This document shows, in pieces, positions 11,744 to 23,033 of a stretch of 64,000 bases of DNA. The notes beneath the pieces were generated by a model. That model was given only the letters and a program-made list of their open reading frames with translations, was not told the DNA's origin and did no database searches. The stretch is from Hippasteria phrygiana (taxonomy: Eukaryota; Echinodermata; Asteroidea; Valvatida; Goniasteridae): the NCBI GenBank assembly GCA_037893225.1, contig JAZGUH010000379.1, positions 873,001 through 937,000 of the forward strand, read 5' to 3'. Numbering within the stretch: the first letter of the stretch is position 1; each line of letters opens with the position of its first letter. The translations under genes were made by a program, and so were the position numbers.

Positions 11744-12885
11744 AAACCGATTAATTTAATTAAGCCACCAAAATTCAATTTGATTGTCTCTACAACCTCG
11801 TTTCACAAACGGCCAAATGCTGAAAACAGGAACGTATTGTCCCGAGTACATGTAATTGTCACAATGTCATTGACAGCATAACTGACATTTGGGTGATGAA
11901 TGATCTTTAAATTAATGCTATATCTATTTCACATGGAAGGTCATTCAGTTTCTCATGTGAATAGCATGGTATTGTTCAAGTTAAACGTTATGTATCTTCA
12001 ACAGGACAGTTATGTTCATAGAGGTCTGTAAACGAACTTTAAACCCAACCACCCAGAATCGGCAGTAACACTCCTCAAATGTTTTTTTTAGCTGCATTGG
12101 TCGATGCACATTTTAATTTAATGTACCTTAATAATTTTTAAATTGTAAATTAACACTTGTTTGATAGGCCGAGTGGATATCACATTTCCCACCCAGAAAT
12201 TTTAAGACGCTCATGGAAAATTGTTCTGGGAAAAATAATTGTATTAATCAAAGCTGCAATGGGAAGTAATCTTTGTCTTGTGTGATTTTCTTTTTATGAA
12301 GCTTATTTTGTAATCTAGTTTTGGAAACTCAAAAACTTCAACGGTATATTATTTTACACTTTATAAATGTTTCATTTTGAACTAAGTTAGAAGTGCAGAC
12401 ACTATAGCAAGTGTTTAAAGTCGAAAGAAAAATATTTAAAGTAGGTTTCAGTTTTGTATACATGTACCAAAAATGTAAATAACTATTGAACCGAGGTTAA
12501 AAGTGCATTCACGTCGCGATAGCCTGATGATACACGAGTGAAGGCAGGTAATGATTAGCTTGTATATAACCAAGTTTTTACTTTAAAAACACTGACAATT
12601 ATTTTCCCAAAATACATGTAGTTTTTTCTACACCTGCAGAAAGATGTTTAGTTGTACATTTAAAAACATTTTTTACTTGTTTTAACGACCCAAAAACCAC
12701 ACAAACATCTTATTGTAGTTTTGCAGTACAGGTGACGTTTGTTTTATGGATAAGGCTTCATGTGCAGTGACTCCTGTATCAGAAAAAAGTCCTTTTAAAA
12801 TTTTCAGACAATTTAAAATACATGATTCTATTCAAGACTAACGACAAGATACTCGATGGTAAAATTGTTTAAAGATGAATGCTAA

Positions 12886-12891
12886 AATAAA
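12886..12891 (+). terminator. candidate SLBP polyadenylation signal (AATAAA)
   Basis: AATAAA about 1.14 kb downstream of the SLBP stop. The stretch 11744-12885 carries no other gene and is best read as SLBP 3' UTR. Which signal is used cannot be known without transcripts. Confidence 0.4.
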
Positions 12892-13020
12892 TCAAAAACG
12901 GCTCGAGTTGCATTGACAGTTGCTCTGAAATTGTGATTTCTTGTTTTTCCAGCTTTATTATACATGTCTACTTTTTGTGGAATTTATAAAACGAGTTCTT
13001 TTGCTCAACTGGGAAAAATT

Positions 13021-13094
13021 CAGACTTACTCAGGACTTGAACCCACGATCTCACCTAGTGTAGATGTCTACCGCTCCACCACCGAGCTTTCTGG
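13021..13094 (-). repeat. tRNA-like module (possible SINE head)
   Basis: On the minus strand: GCTCGGTGGTGGAGCGGTAGA (A-box-like) followed by GGGTTCAAGTCC (B box). Acceptor pairing is weak, so a SINE or pseudo-tRNA is more likely than a working tRNA. Confidence 0.45.
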
Positions 13095-13496
13095 TGTTAT
13101 ATGAATATCTGACTCCCTTTCCCTATTATTGGTCAAACCCTCTCATGTGACTATCCACTCTCCTAATTATCTTCACTCGGGCATGCACAATACTACCAAT
13201 GAGCCCATATTTCATAGTGACTGAAATTCACGCTACAACCACATTGGCTGGCAGATTTAAACACAATACATGTATAGCAGAAGATGTACCGTGCAAACGA
13301 TGTAACTCTGAAGAGAGTTTTTTGCCCTTTTAATTGTATTAGACACCATACCAGTATTGGGAAAAATCTCTACAAACCCGCTTCAACTTGAGTTTATTAC
13401 ATGTACATGTACTCCTTTACCTTCAGCTTATATACTCACAAAAAAAAAGTAATGGTAACTTGGTTCCCTAACTAGTTGCCCGCCCCCCCTCCCACC

Positions 13497-13729
13497 CACT
13501 GATCTCTATGTAAACTGGATAGCACATCGGCTGTACAAGTTGAAGCCACCATATTACCACTCCCAAAACAACAGGTTTAACAACCTTGTTCCCAGTCTCT
13601 ACTTTAAATCTCGTTCTCCTTACAGAGATCAGTGGTAAAATGGGAGTGGTTATATGGCAGCTACTGGCTTCAACTGCTTGAACAGCACACAATGGCCAAT
13701 GAGCTATCCACTTTATATAGAGATCAGTG
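13497..13729. mobile_element. MITE with exact 8-bp target duplication
   Basis: A 233-bp element with ends CACTGATCTCTATG and CATAGAGATCAGTG-like complement (ATATAGAGATCAGTG). Further complementarity follows inside (GGATAGC / GCTATCC). It is flanked on both sides by CTCCCACC (13489-13496 and 13730-13737), an exact 8-bp target duplication, which points to hAT-type transposition. Confidence 0.85.
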
Positions 13730-14049
13730 CTCCCACCTCAAAAGAGCTAATTTGGTGAAGCAATAAACCTAAATTAAATCATGCTCAAAACGGTCTAAAC
13801 ATTATCAGCAACAATCCATGCAATGGTATCCTTCATATTTCCTTTAAGGCAGTACTGTTGATTGAAAGAAACTCGCAAACATGGTACTGTGATATGGTTA
13901 ATAATTCCGATGATAAAAAAAGAGCAATGCAGATATTGTTTGGTGAGTTGGTCTGTATATCGGCCATTTTTCACATCTGCAATGAACTTTTAACCTGAAA
14001 AAAGGCAGCAAAACAAACACAAATATCTAGGCGACAGCTTAAGAAAACA

Positions 14050-14055
14050 TTTATT
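14050..14055 (-). terminator. candidate ZDHHC16 polyadenylation signal
   Basis: TTTATT on the plus strand reads AATAAA on the minus strand, about 350 bases downstream of the ZDHHC16 stop. Confidence 0.4.
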
Positions 14056-14093
14056 TATAAAACACTCAAGTTGATGCCTGCAGACAATAAAAC

Positions 14094-14143
14094 AAGTTAG
14101 GAATTATTCTTCCTAAGTCCAAGGTAGGAATATTCCTAACTTA
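14094..14143. repeat. 50-bp imperfect palindrome
   Basis: AAGTTAGGAAT..TTCCTA and TAGGAAT..TTCCTAACTT are complementary around a 9-base loop. It lies in the presumed ZDHHC16 3' UTR or just past it. Confidence 0.6.
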
Positions 14144-14405
14144 TAAAAAATAAAGCCCAGGTCTTCAACCAATTTCAGGTTGAATATTTGTATGTTTGTA
14201 CATGTATTGGGAAAAAGTTGTCCTGAATTCTACTCTACGACAGAATCTTGATCGATTCATATCCTACTACAAATGTCATATCAAAAAGTAATAAAATGTA
14301 GGGGGCGGCGTGCCAAAACACAACAAAGTAAAATACCAGTTTGGTATTCTTTGAAGATATTGCAGTAAAAATGATCAAACAGATATTTTGTACATTTGGC
14401 CGTTG

Positions 14406-17400
14406 TCATGCCAACTCGGCAGGAACGTATCCGGGTGTGACCTGCGTTTCCCACTTTGTCCCATCATGCTCGGGGGGATGGGAAGATGGGAGAAGAACGT
14501 GTTGCCAAAATGTTCTGCAAAAAAAGGCAAAATAGAAATTTGTACTTAAAATGTGGAAAGTGGATTAACAAGTACTCTTGTGGCCATAAAGTCAAACTGT
14601 TAAATCTTGACTTACTTGCCACCGTACAGCCCAAGAAGCTTTTTCCAATTTTCCTTGGCACCGAAATTGTAGGGATTCCTGTAGACCTGTGATGATCAAT
14701 CAACGGAGAGAGTATGCTTTATGAAAACATTCACTTTCAGTTTTGAATACTCGAACATGACCTTGGTCTCCAAAACATTCTCAAGCCTGAATTTAACCGG
14801 ACTTGCTCTTGCCATGATCTGAAAAGGCTAAGGGTTTGGTTTCCATCTCGACACCCAAGGACTCAATGACTCAAGACCTGTCCCTTCTATGTTTTACTTA
14901 GATTGTTATAAATGTCAGAACATTTTCTATTTTTGAATTAATGTTTATAACTCTTGAATAATTTATTTAAGAGACTTCCGATGATTACAACTAACTAGTC
15001 GCAATGTTTAGAAACTGTCTGTTTCCATGGGAACTATTGTATCCCCTTGGCGATCTTTCTTACATGTTGCATAGGGGCGGACCCAGGGGTTTTTGAAAAA
15101 AAAATTAAAAATTCGGACAATAAAGTTACCCCCAAAATGTTCCCCCTGCAAATAAGGGTAGCAGCCCGTCCCCCTCATCTAAAGAAGGTAGAAGATGTGG
15201 CACTCTTTCTTGCCGTTGGTGGCACCATTTACAATGCAAAAAGCATTGGTTTGTAAAATATTAAAGTTCAATTAATAAAAAAAAGGGCCAAAGAGCAGTG
15301 GGTGGGGTGGAGAGGACCGGATCCGCCCCCATATACCCGGAATCCAATTCTGGCGAGTTCACCACACTCACCACGTTGACTTTCTTGAGTCTTGCCCTCT
15401 CCGAGTCATTGGTGTATTTCTCGATACTCGTCTCGCCGCGGCAGATCAGACGGACGTGCCAGGCAGTCAGTACACCGAGGGCGATGAGTACACTGAAGCA
15501 GATGATGAACTGAAAGACGACGGCCTTGTGGTAAGCAGACTCGGAGGCCGAGAGGGACGACACATGATCCAGCAACGGATCCGTCTTGTTTTGTTTCTGA
15601 TATAAAAACCAACCACAAGGGAAACTTACCAACTGAGGGATCATTTCATATTGTTCACATGCAGTATCAACTGCGGTACTGCTGTTTTTCTTTGCGGTGC
15701 TGCATTCCTTACCTCAAACCTTGCTGATGAATAGACAACTTCGCAAATACCGCCTGGTTGAGATGTCGCAATGGTAAAAAGGCATTGTCGGAAGGTAAAA
15801 AGGCATTGTGGGAAGGAAAAAGCAGTCTCATTCCTTCCCACAATCCCTTTTAACCATTGTGACATACGTCTCAACCAGGCGGTATTTATATTTGCGAAGA
15901 AGTCTATGGGAAGCTTGAAAAACTGAATAATCATGACAGGACACCAACAAATTTAAAACAATAAAAAATGATGAACATCAAGAAAATGACTGAGGATACT
16001 CACTGCAGAAACCTTGTACGAGTGCAGTAGTGTGAAGAAAAGTGACCCAGACAGAAGGCTGTCAAATGTTTTCTGCAATGAAATAAGTAAACTTGAATTT
16101 TAAGACTATTTTGAGACTAAGTCATAAAATGCCACTATGGAATGCAGTTTGCTATTTAAAGACAGCAAAGCACTTGGCCATCTAGTAAAGGGGTCTACCG
16201 AAGAAACTTAACAGATAATGCCACACACAATGTATAAGTTTGGCTGGAAAAACGGCTACACATCTCCGTATGTGTTTGTTATGACACGTGATTCAATCTA
16301 AAGTTAGTGTTTAAAATACTTGACTCCACTTGATCTGACTGCATCGATCTTGGCATCTTGACAACTGAGCTTAAATCAATGCCAATAACCGACTCAATGT
16401 AAGTCCCCTACTTTCACAATTCATTCGAACTCATTCTACATACATTTGACAAATACATGTTTGAGGTATTCTATAGAGTTTACAGAATTCGAGAAGAAAA
16501 CCTTCATGGCATTCTGTAGTTCACATAGATCTACCATATGATCCTAACTCAAGTCTCACCCGAGGGTCAAAGAATTCCTCGCTGAACAAAGGCCAAGCCG
16601 AGATGCAGATGTATAGAGTCCCTGACCACATGTAGATACAGAATAACATAAAATAGCGGTAGTTATAATGGCCTACGCAATTATTTATCCAAGCTGTTAA
16701 GGATTCTGTTAAGGAAAGCAGACGTAGGCTCTTCATCTTTGTGAGGTACTTAACCGGTGCCCTATATAGGCTTTGGGTGTGTGGGGGGGGGGGGGGGATA
16801 ATCGAAATTGCTAATCTGCTGTCTTAGCTCCAAAGTGAGATTGAGAACTTTGTATCCAGCAGCAGCTCCGATACACAAATAATTTACACCGGCAAACTGT
16901 TTTCATTGGCCGAAAAAGATGCATCCACGGAATATTACCCAATAGGAAATCAGTCTTTCTGCACATCAGCGTTTTTTCTACAGTGGGAAAACACATAAAA
17001 TTGTCTCTAGTGTGTGTGAGAATGTTTGAAAGAATGGCTTCAAATATGCGAATCTCATGCTCAATGCGAGGGGGGGGGGGGGTGGGTAGGGCATTTGTAA
17101 AATGGTGGTGCTTTTAAATGCCATTAAAAATAAAAACGAACATTATAAAGTGCAAAATGTCACTAGGAACACCCCGTACATAACTGGAACTGACACGATT
17201 GGCTTCTATTGCAGTTTATAATGTCTCTCTATATACTAATCCGACGAACAAAATTAGAAGCCATATTTGAGTACCGAATCGGGCGGTACTGTGTTCGCAT
17301 CATACGCGTGCTTACATTTGAGGCGCGTGTTTACTTTGGCAATCCTATTGGTCATTAGGCGCGTGTATGGTACCGCTCGATTGGGTACCCAAAGATGGCT

Positions 17401-19574
17401 TTCTCATTTTGTTCGTCGGATTAGTCTATAGGTAGGTTCAAGAGATTAGTGGCTTAGTGCTGTAACATTCTTAAAAGGAAGTTAAACCTAACCCTCCAGG
17501 GTATTTTGGCTAGAAACCCTGCCAGACGCATCAGATTGCATACTTTGTCACATTGACTTGTGTGTAGAGTGCAGCAAAGTGGAGCTGTCACCACAGATGC
17601 ACTGTGCTGCGTCTGGCAGGGTTAGGGTTAAGGAACAATGAGGAAAAAACCCTACAAAGGATACGACAATGATGGTCCATTTTTAAGATGCACTTGTCAC
17701 ATATACTACAGTGGTGTGTTCTTGGTGGCTTGGGGGCGACACACTTCTTGCATATTGTTGCTACGCTTGTATCGGATAATATCTGGAAATGAAAAGACAT
17801 AATGACAAATAATGCTACTGTGCCCGTACCATTGGGATCATTTTAAAACTTGGGATGATTCTGTTCCCTTCAAAATGTTTCTTTTTTGGGAACTTTTTGG
17901 AGTCTCGTTGAGAGCATGCAGTGTTACTGGGGAGCCAGGTTGACGTAGTGGTAGTTTCCTTGCCATCCACTGGTGGTAGCCGGGTTCGAATCCCACCCGG
18001 ATCAACATGTTGATTGGGTTTTCAGTCCCTGCCTGATTCCGTGGGTTTCCCCCAGAATATCATTTCTGAAGTTTTCCCTCCCACCTCTAAAACTGAACAA
18101 TTCTTCATCTTCTTCCTACAGGTTTCTTCAGGCTTTCGAGCTACAATGTAATATACACTTAGGAATCCTTGGTTTCATTACCAGAAAGAATAAAAATTCA
18201 AATAAATAAACAGGTAGTTCTAGAGAAAGCCCACAGACCAGCATTCCCATATGTGGGCAAAGCACATGTTTCCAATTGGAACTTTCCATCCATTACAAAT
18301 TTGAAGACGCTTTGATTGACATGGTAGAGATTGGACAATGATGCCTTTATTCTCCCATTATTGGTAACGCATATCTTGGCCAAGAGCATGTAGGAGGAAA
18401 TTGATGGGCTTCTCTTAAGAAAGACTCCACTAACTAATCCTACCTGCGGTGGATAGCCAGGGGGCGTCGTTACACCCTTGTAGTAGTGGAAGGCAATGTT
18501 CATGAGTAACCAATGCCCAAAGATCAAATGAAAGACGAGCTCGTAGTAATCTTCCTCCTCTAGGCAACGAGGCAAGATGCAGACGTAGACCACACTGACG
18601 ACGGTGGAGGAGAGAATAAAGACGAGTATCACCATCAACTGGAAGGGAATAAGACAACTTGATAAATATCGCACTGTATCCTACAAAATGAGACTTTAGT
18701 TTTCTTGTTTTTTGGTTTAATCTTGGTTGTTTTGCTTTCATTTGTTTTGCGAGGATACTCAGCTCCTTACTTTGATATAATAATTCCATTTTACATTCTG
18801 ATGAATATGGACATTATGTGGGTGAACACATACAACTTCTATTAAATTTTAACTGTGCAAGTAATCACCTATTGTTCCCCCACCTGCAATAAGCCAGTTC
18901 GGTATCTCAAAGGGTCAAAGGTTATTCGGGATAAAATTGCTGACGTAATGCCACGCCATGTTACGCGAACTCCCATTCTGATTGAATTTAACACGTGCGC
19001 GATGTGCAACAACCTTTTGCGTTCACACGAGCGCGTTAGGTCACGCGGGTCATTCGGGATAAAATGTCATTGTGCACATGTGCAGTTGAAATACCTAACT
19101 GGCTTATTGTGTGCTAACCAAGCTAGCAAAAGAAATTCTGTGCTAATCAAGTAAGCCAAAATTCCTTGCTAACCTATGAAACATGCCAACTTGCTAGTGC
19201 AGAATTTTCTGCTACAGTTAGTGCCGATTGCTTACATATGGTAAGCAAAGCCATGAAATTGGGCGGTGGTACTGACTATAACACTGTGTAAAGCCTAATG
19301 GCATTGTGGTACTTACTGGCCCCATGTATTTAGTGATATGGTTTACAAGCCAGAATAGAGGCTCCATGCACGTGTCCATTACTATGCCTTTGTCACTGAA
19401 GTAGTTGTACGTCAGACTACGGAGGCAAAACTTAATGTATCTGCAGCGATCACAGAAATGGGTGCAAAGGCCACGCCCCCTTCTCCGCTTGTCAATGTCG
19501 TAATCCATCTTGTCGGTGGTACGTCCTGAGAAAGGTGTTGGGATGGTAAGCGAGATGTCTGGTTGACCTTTCAT
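14406..19574 (-). CDS. ZDHHC16: palmitoyltransferase ZDHHC16, 8 coding exons
   Basis: A DHHC-type S-acyltransferase of the ER/Golgi membrane that transfers palmitate to Cys residues. Exons in transcript order: 19317-19574, 18444-18638, 17665-17782, 16560-16693, 16004-16072, 15372-15596, 14616-14686, 14406-14514; all GT-AG, 392 aa (human 377). The MKGQ start matches the human MRGQ start. Four hydrophobic segments are visible (about 88-108, 121-140, and two after the DHHC domain). The Cys-rich domain runs from the CKKC pair through the [18 protein letters not shown] segment (DHHC at 187-190); the next codon spans an intron and continues [22 protein letters not shown] corresponds to the TTxE motif. 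The C-terminal exons encode [11 protein letters not shown] and [14 protein letters not shown], as in the orthologue. Repeat insertions occupy introns. Confidence 0.96.
15741..15897. mobile_element. foldback MITE, copy 2
   Basis: Inverted arms starting TCGCAAATACCGCCTGGTTGAGA, with internal GGAAGG..CTTCCC complementarity. It is the same family as 5847-5988, here in the ZDHHC16 intron between coding exons 5 and 6. Confidence 0.8.
16783..17082. repeat. two poly(G) tracts in a ZDHHC16 intron
   Basis: G15 at 16783-16797 and G13 at 17070-17082, in the intron between coding exons 3 and 4. Transcribed on the minus strand they read as poly(C). Confidence 0.9.
17236..17424. mobile_element. MITE with CTAATCCGACGAACAAAAT ends
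   Basis: A 189-bp element. The left end CTAATCCGACGAACAAAAT and right end ATTTTGTTCGTCGGATTAG are exact complements. Inner complementarity (GGTACC, GCCAT/ATGGC) continues. It is flanked by TATA-rich sequence, so the target duplication cannot be defined. It lies in a ZDHHC16 intron. Confidence 0.8.
17486..17627 (-). mobile_element. TTAA-flanked telomere-like-ended MITE, copy 1
   Basis: A 142-bp element bounded by TTAA on both sides, ends (A)CCTAACCCT and AGGGTTAGGG. The interior is the reverse complement of 25060-25201 and of the host part of 55011-55388. It lies in the ZDHHC16 intron just after the DHHC exon. Confidence 0.85.
17938..18075 (+). repeat. tRNA-derived SINE, second family, copy 1
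   Basis: tRNA-like head GTTGACGTAGTGGTAG..GGGTTCGAATCCC..TCAAC (5-bp terminal pairing) followed by the tail TTGGGTTTTCAGTCCCTGCC and GTGGGTTT.CCC. The same head and tail recur at 41210-41400 (+) and 50700-50875 (-). Confidence 0.75.
18888..19108 (+). mobile_element. 221-bp MITE (AATAAGCCAGTTCGGTATCTC ends), copy 1
   Basis: Terminal inverted repeats AATAAGCCAGTTCGGTAT and ATACCTAACTGGCTTATT. A second inner inverted pair is (GG)TTATTCGGGATAAAAT and ATTCGGGATAAAATG. The copy at 55645-55864 is in opposite orientation. Here it lies in the ZDHHC16 intron between coding exons 1 and 2. Confidence 0.85.
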
Positions 19575-19735
19575 TTAGTCACCATCTGCAGAGTATAGTA
19601 TGATATTTTTGAAGTATGCTTCAGGAATTGTAATAGTTAGTGTCAATGTGGTTAATTAATTGACTGCTTACAGGTATATACCTATAAGTGGCGAGGAAAG
19701 TTTAAAAACTAAATCCATTTTAATCTCAAGTAACA

Positions 19736-21785
19736 GGTCTCACAAGTTAGTACATAGAGTCAACTAACCACTGAGACCTGGTTGTGTACAAATTCCATAT
19801 TATAAGCGGCAAGGAAAGTGTTAAATCTAAATCCATCTTAATCTCAAGTAACAGGTCTCACAAGTTAGTACATAGAGTCAACTAACCACTGAGACCTGGT
19901 TGTGTACAAACTCCATATTATAAGCAGCAAGGAAAGTTTCAAATCTAAATCCATCTTCATCTCAAGTAACAGGTCTCGCAAGTTAGTACATTGAGTCAAC
20001 TAACCACTGAGACCGGGTTGTGAACAAATCCATCTTCATCTCAAGTAACAGGTCTCGCAAGTTAGAACATTGAGTCAACTAACCACTGAGACCTGGTTGT
20101 GTACAAATTCCATATTATAAGCAGCAAGAAAAGTTTCAAAACTAAATCCATCTTCATCTCAAGTAACAGGTCTCACAAGTTATTACATTAAGTCAACTAA
20201 CCACTGAGACCTGGTTGTGTACAACAATCTTTATCTCAAGTAACAGGTCTCACAAGTTAGTATATTGAGTCAACTAACCACTGAGACCTTGTTGTGTTCA
20301 AATCCATCTTCATCTCAAGTAACAGGTCTCGCAAGTTAGTACATTGAGTCAACTAACCACTGAGACCTGGTTGTGAACAAATCCATCTTCATCTCAAGTA
20401 ACAGGTCTCGCAAGTTAGTACATTGAGTCAACTAACCACTGAGACCTGGTTGTGAACAAATTCCATATTAAAAGCTGCAAGAAACGTTTCAAAACTAAAT
20501 CCATCTTCATCTCAAGTAACAGGTCTCACAAGTTAGAACATTGAGTCAACTAACCACTGAGACCTGGTTGTGAACAAATCCATCTTCATCTCAAGTAACA
20601 GGTCTCGCAAATTAGAACATTGAGTCAACTAACCACTGAGACCTGGTTGTGTACAAATTCCATATTAACAGCTTGCAAAAAACGTTTCAAAACTAAATCC
20701 ATCTTCATCTCAAGTATTACAGGTCTTACAAGTTAGTACATTGAGTCAACTAACCACTGAGACCTGGTTGTGAACAAATCCATTTTCATCTTAAGTAACA
20801 GGTCTCGCAAGTTAGTACATTGAGTCAACTAACCACTGAGACCTGGTTGTGGACAAATTCCATATTAAAAGCTGCAAGAAACGTTTCAAAACTAAATCCA
20901 TCTTCATCTCAAGTAACAGGTCTCGCAAGTTATTACATTAAGTCAACTAACCAATGAGACCTGGTTGTGTACAAATTGGTTGTGAGACCTGTTACTTGAG
21001 ATGAAGATGGATTTAGTTTTGAAACTTTCCTTGCAGCTTTTAATATGGAATTTGTTCATAACCAGGTCTCAGTGGTTAGTTGACTTAATGTACTAACATG
21101 TGAGACCTGTTATTTGAGATGAAGATGGATTTGTTCACAACCAGGTCTCAGTGGTTAGTTGACTCTATGTACTAACTTGTGAGACCTGTTACTTGAGATG
21201 AAGATGGATTTGTTCACAACCAGGTCTCAGTGGTTAGTTGACTCCATGTACTAACTTGTGAGACCTGTTACTTGAGATGAAGATGGATTTCGTTTTTAAA
21301 CTTTTCTTGCAGCTTTTAATATGGAATTTGTTCATAACCAGGTCTCAGTGGTTAGTTGACTCCATGTACTAACTTGTGAGACCTGTTACTTGAGATGAAG
21401 ATGGATTTCGTTTTTAAACTTTTCTTGCAGCTTTTAATATGGATTTTTTCATAACTAGGTATCAGTGGTTAGTTGACTTAATGTACTAACTTGTGAGACC
21501 TGTTATTTGAGATGAAGATGGATTTGTTCACAACCAGGTCTCAGTGGTTAGTTGACTCTATGTACAAACTTGTGAGACCTGTTACTTGAGATGAAGATGG
21601 ATTTGTTCACAACCAGGTCTCAGTGGTTAGTTGACTCCATGTACTAACTTGTGAGACCTGTTACTTGAGATGAAGATGGATTTCGTTTTTAAACTTTTCT
21701 TGCAGCTTTTAATATGGAATTTGTTCATAACCAGGTCTTAGTGGTTAGTTGACTCAATGTACTAACTTGTGAGACCTGTTGCTCC
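19736..21785. repeat. two-armed array of palindromic repeat units
   Basis: About 13 direct units (19736-20975) are followed, after a junction near 20976-20985, by about 8 units in inverted order to 21785. Each unit is a 43-bp palindrome, GGTCTC, 4 bases, GTTAGT, 11-base loop, ACTAAC, 4 bases, GAGACC. Units repeat at 79 or 118 bp; the longer form has an extra 39 bp (CATATTA..GCAAGAAA). The array fills most of the 3.46 kb between the divergent start codons of ZDHHC16 and WDR54. Confidence 0.95.
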
Positions 21786-23033
21786 AACCCCCCCTCCCCC
21801 CTGTATGCATACGCATTCCATATCTCTTTTTGACTCTCAGACTACCCTATTCTAGCATCATTAAACATCACAGTACACCTGCTGTAGTAGTATGATTCGC
21901 ATGTCGCATCCAAAGACTGAAATATATCACAAAATATTGACAGAAAAAAAATGCAAACATTTTTATTAACGGACCTGAAAATTATTGAACAGTGATATAT
22001 TTTGAACCAAAACAGCAGTCAATGATGACATGAACCAAAAAAGGAAAAAAAAATCCTGATACACTATTTTTTGCATAGTTTGCTCTTGACGTTTCATGAG
22101 TGGTTTATTGAGATAGTGAATAACGCTTTTCACACAAATATGTGATTGAACAAGAGGCAGTTGATATAAAAGACGTATAACTTTTTTGTTCTTTTGTTTA
22201 CCTCCAGTACAAGAGCGATGTTGGACAGCACGCGGGTGAAATTGATACAAGTACACCTGTTGTTGCGGGCTAAAAATAGGCCGGAGTTGGCTGGCGGTGG
22301 CACTGGGAAGACTAATTTACTTTTGGTTGGGGTGAAGGGAACTGTGTTATAACTGTTTTTCGATGCACAAAAGCTGGTCCTGGTAGTTATTTATATGAGA
22401 TATTACATTGATTTCATGACAATTCATTAAAAGCAAATTGTCAGTTGCGTACGGTACGCATTAGCTTGGACCCCCCCCCCCCCCCCCCCCCCCCGAACGC
22501 ATGGTGTATGCAATGTCAACAATCCCCCTTCCCCCTTCGTGTGTACATACTTTATGGACGGCCCCTAACGTAACACAGGCGCCTAACTCAATGTGCACGA
22601 AGCACGAACATGATAAATTATTGAAATAGAACAGAACCATGGAATGGAGCATGGAGGAGCTATATCCTTCCTCCATGCATGGAGGTAGTAAAGTTAGGCG
22701 CGGCCGGCGGCCGGCGGCCTGAGGCAGACGAAAGCAACCCAAACAACAAGCACGGAAGAAGGAATTTACTCCTCCATGCTTTAACTGAAACTGCAGGAAA
22801 TAACAGGCATCCCGTCAAATATATCAAACACGTCCACAAATGATCAAAATATAGAAATACATACATTAACGAGTTCCCGTCTCCGTGTGGCGCAAAATGA
22901 AGAATTAGAAACGAGCAGAGAGTTCTAGCGCCCTCAAGAGGCCAAACTAGTATCAACATTTTTTTGTGTACCGATTGCGCCGACAGATCCAGGCTGTGAC
23001 TCATCTCAAATCTACTGCAAAATTTGGTGCAAA
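21786..23033 (+). other. spacer upstream of WDR54, presumed promoter region
   Basis: Contains a C24 run at 22471-22494 and a GC-rich patch near 22695-22715 (CGGCCGG repeats), suggestive of a CpG-type promoter. No gene recognised on either strand. Confidence 0.4.
22471..22494. repeat. poly(C) tract, 24 C
   Basis: Uninterrupted run of 24 C upstream of WDR54. Confidence 0.95.

Noticed and set aside
17482..17631. Interstitial telomere repeat (CCCTAACCCT)
   Set aside because: Only two units at each end, with the same interior in three copies and TTAA flanks; these are transposon ends.
17588..17800. Apparent loss of the DHHC catalytic context (frame reads DHHC-RILC)
   Set aside because: The exon ends one base after the DHHC Cys codon at a GT donor; joined to the exon at 16693 the frame continues PWINNC, so the motif is intact.
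19736..21785. CRISPR-like array
   Set aside because: Eukaryotic context, variable spacers that are themselves repeated, two unit lengths and an internal inversion; this is a palindromic satellite-type array.
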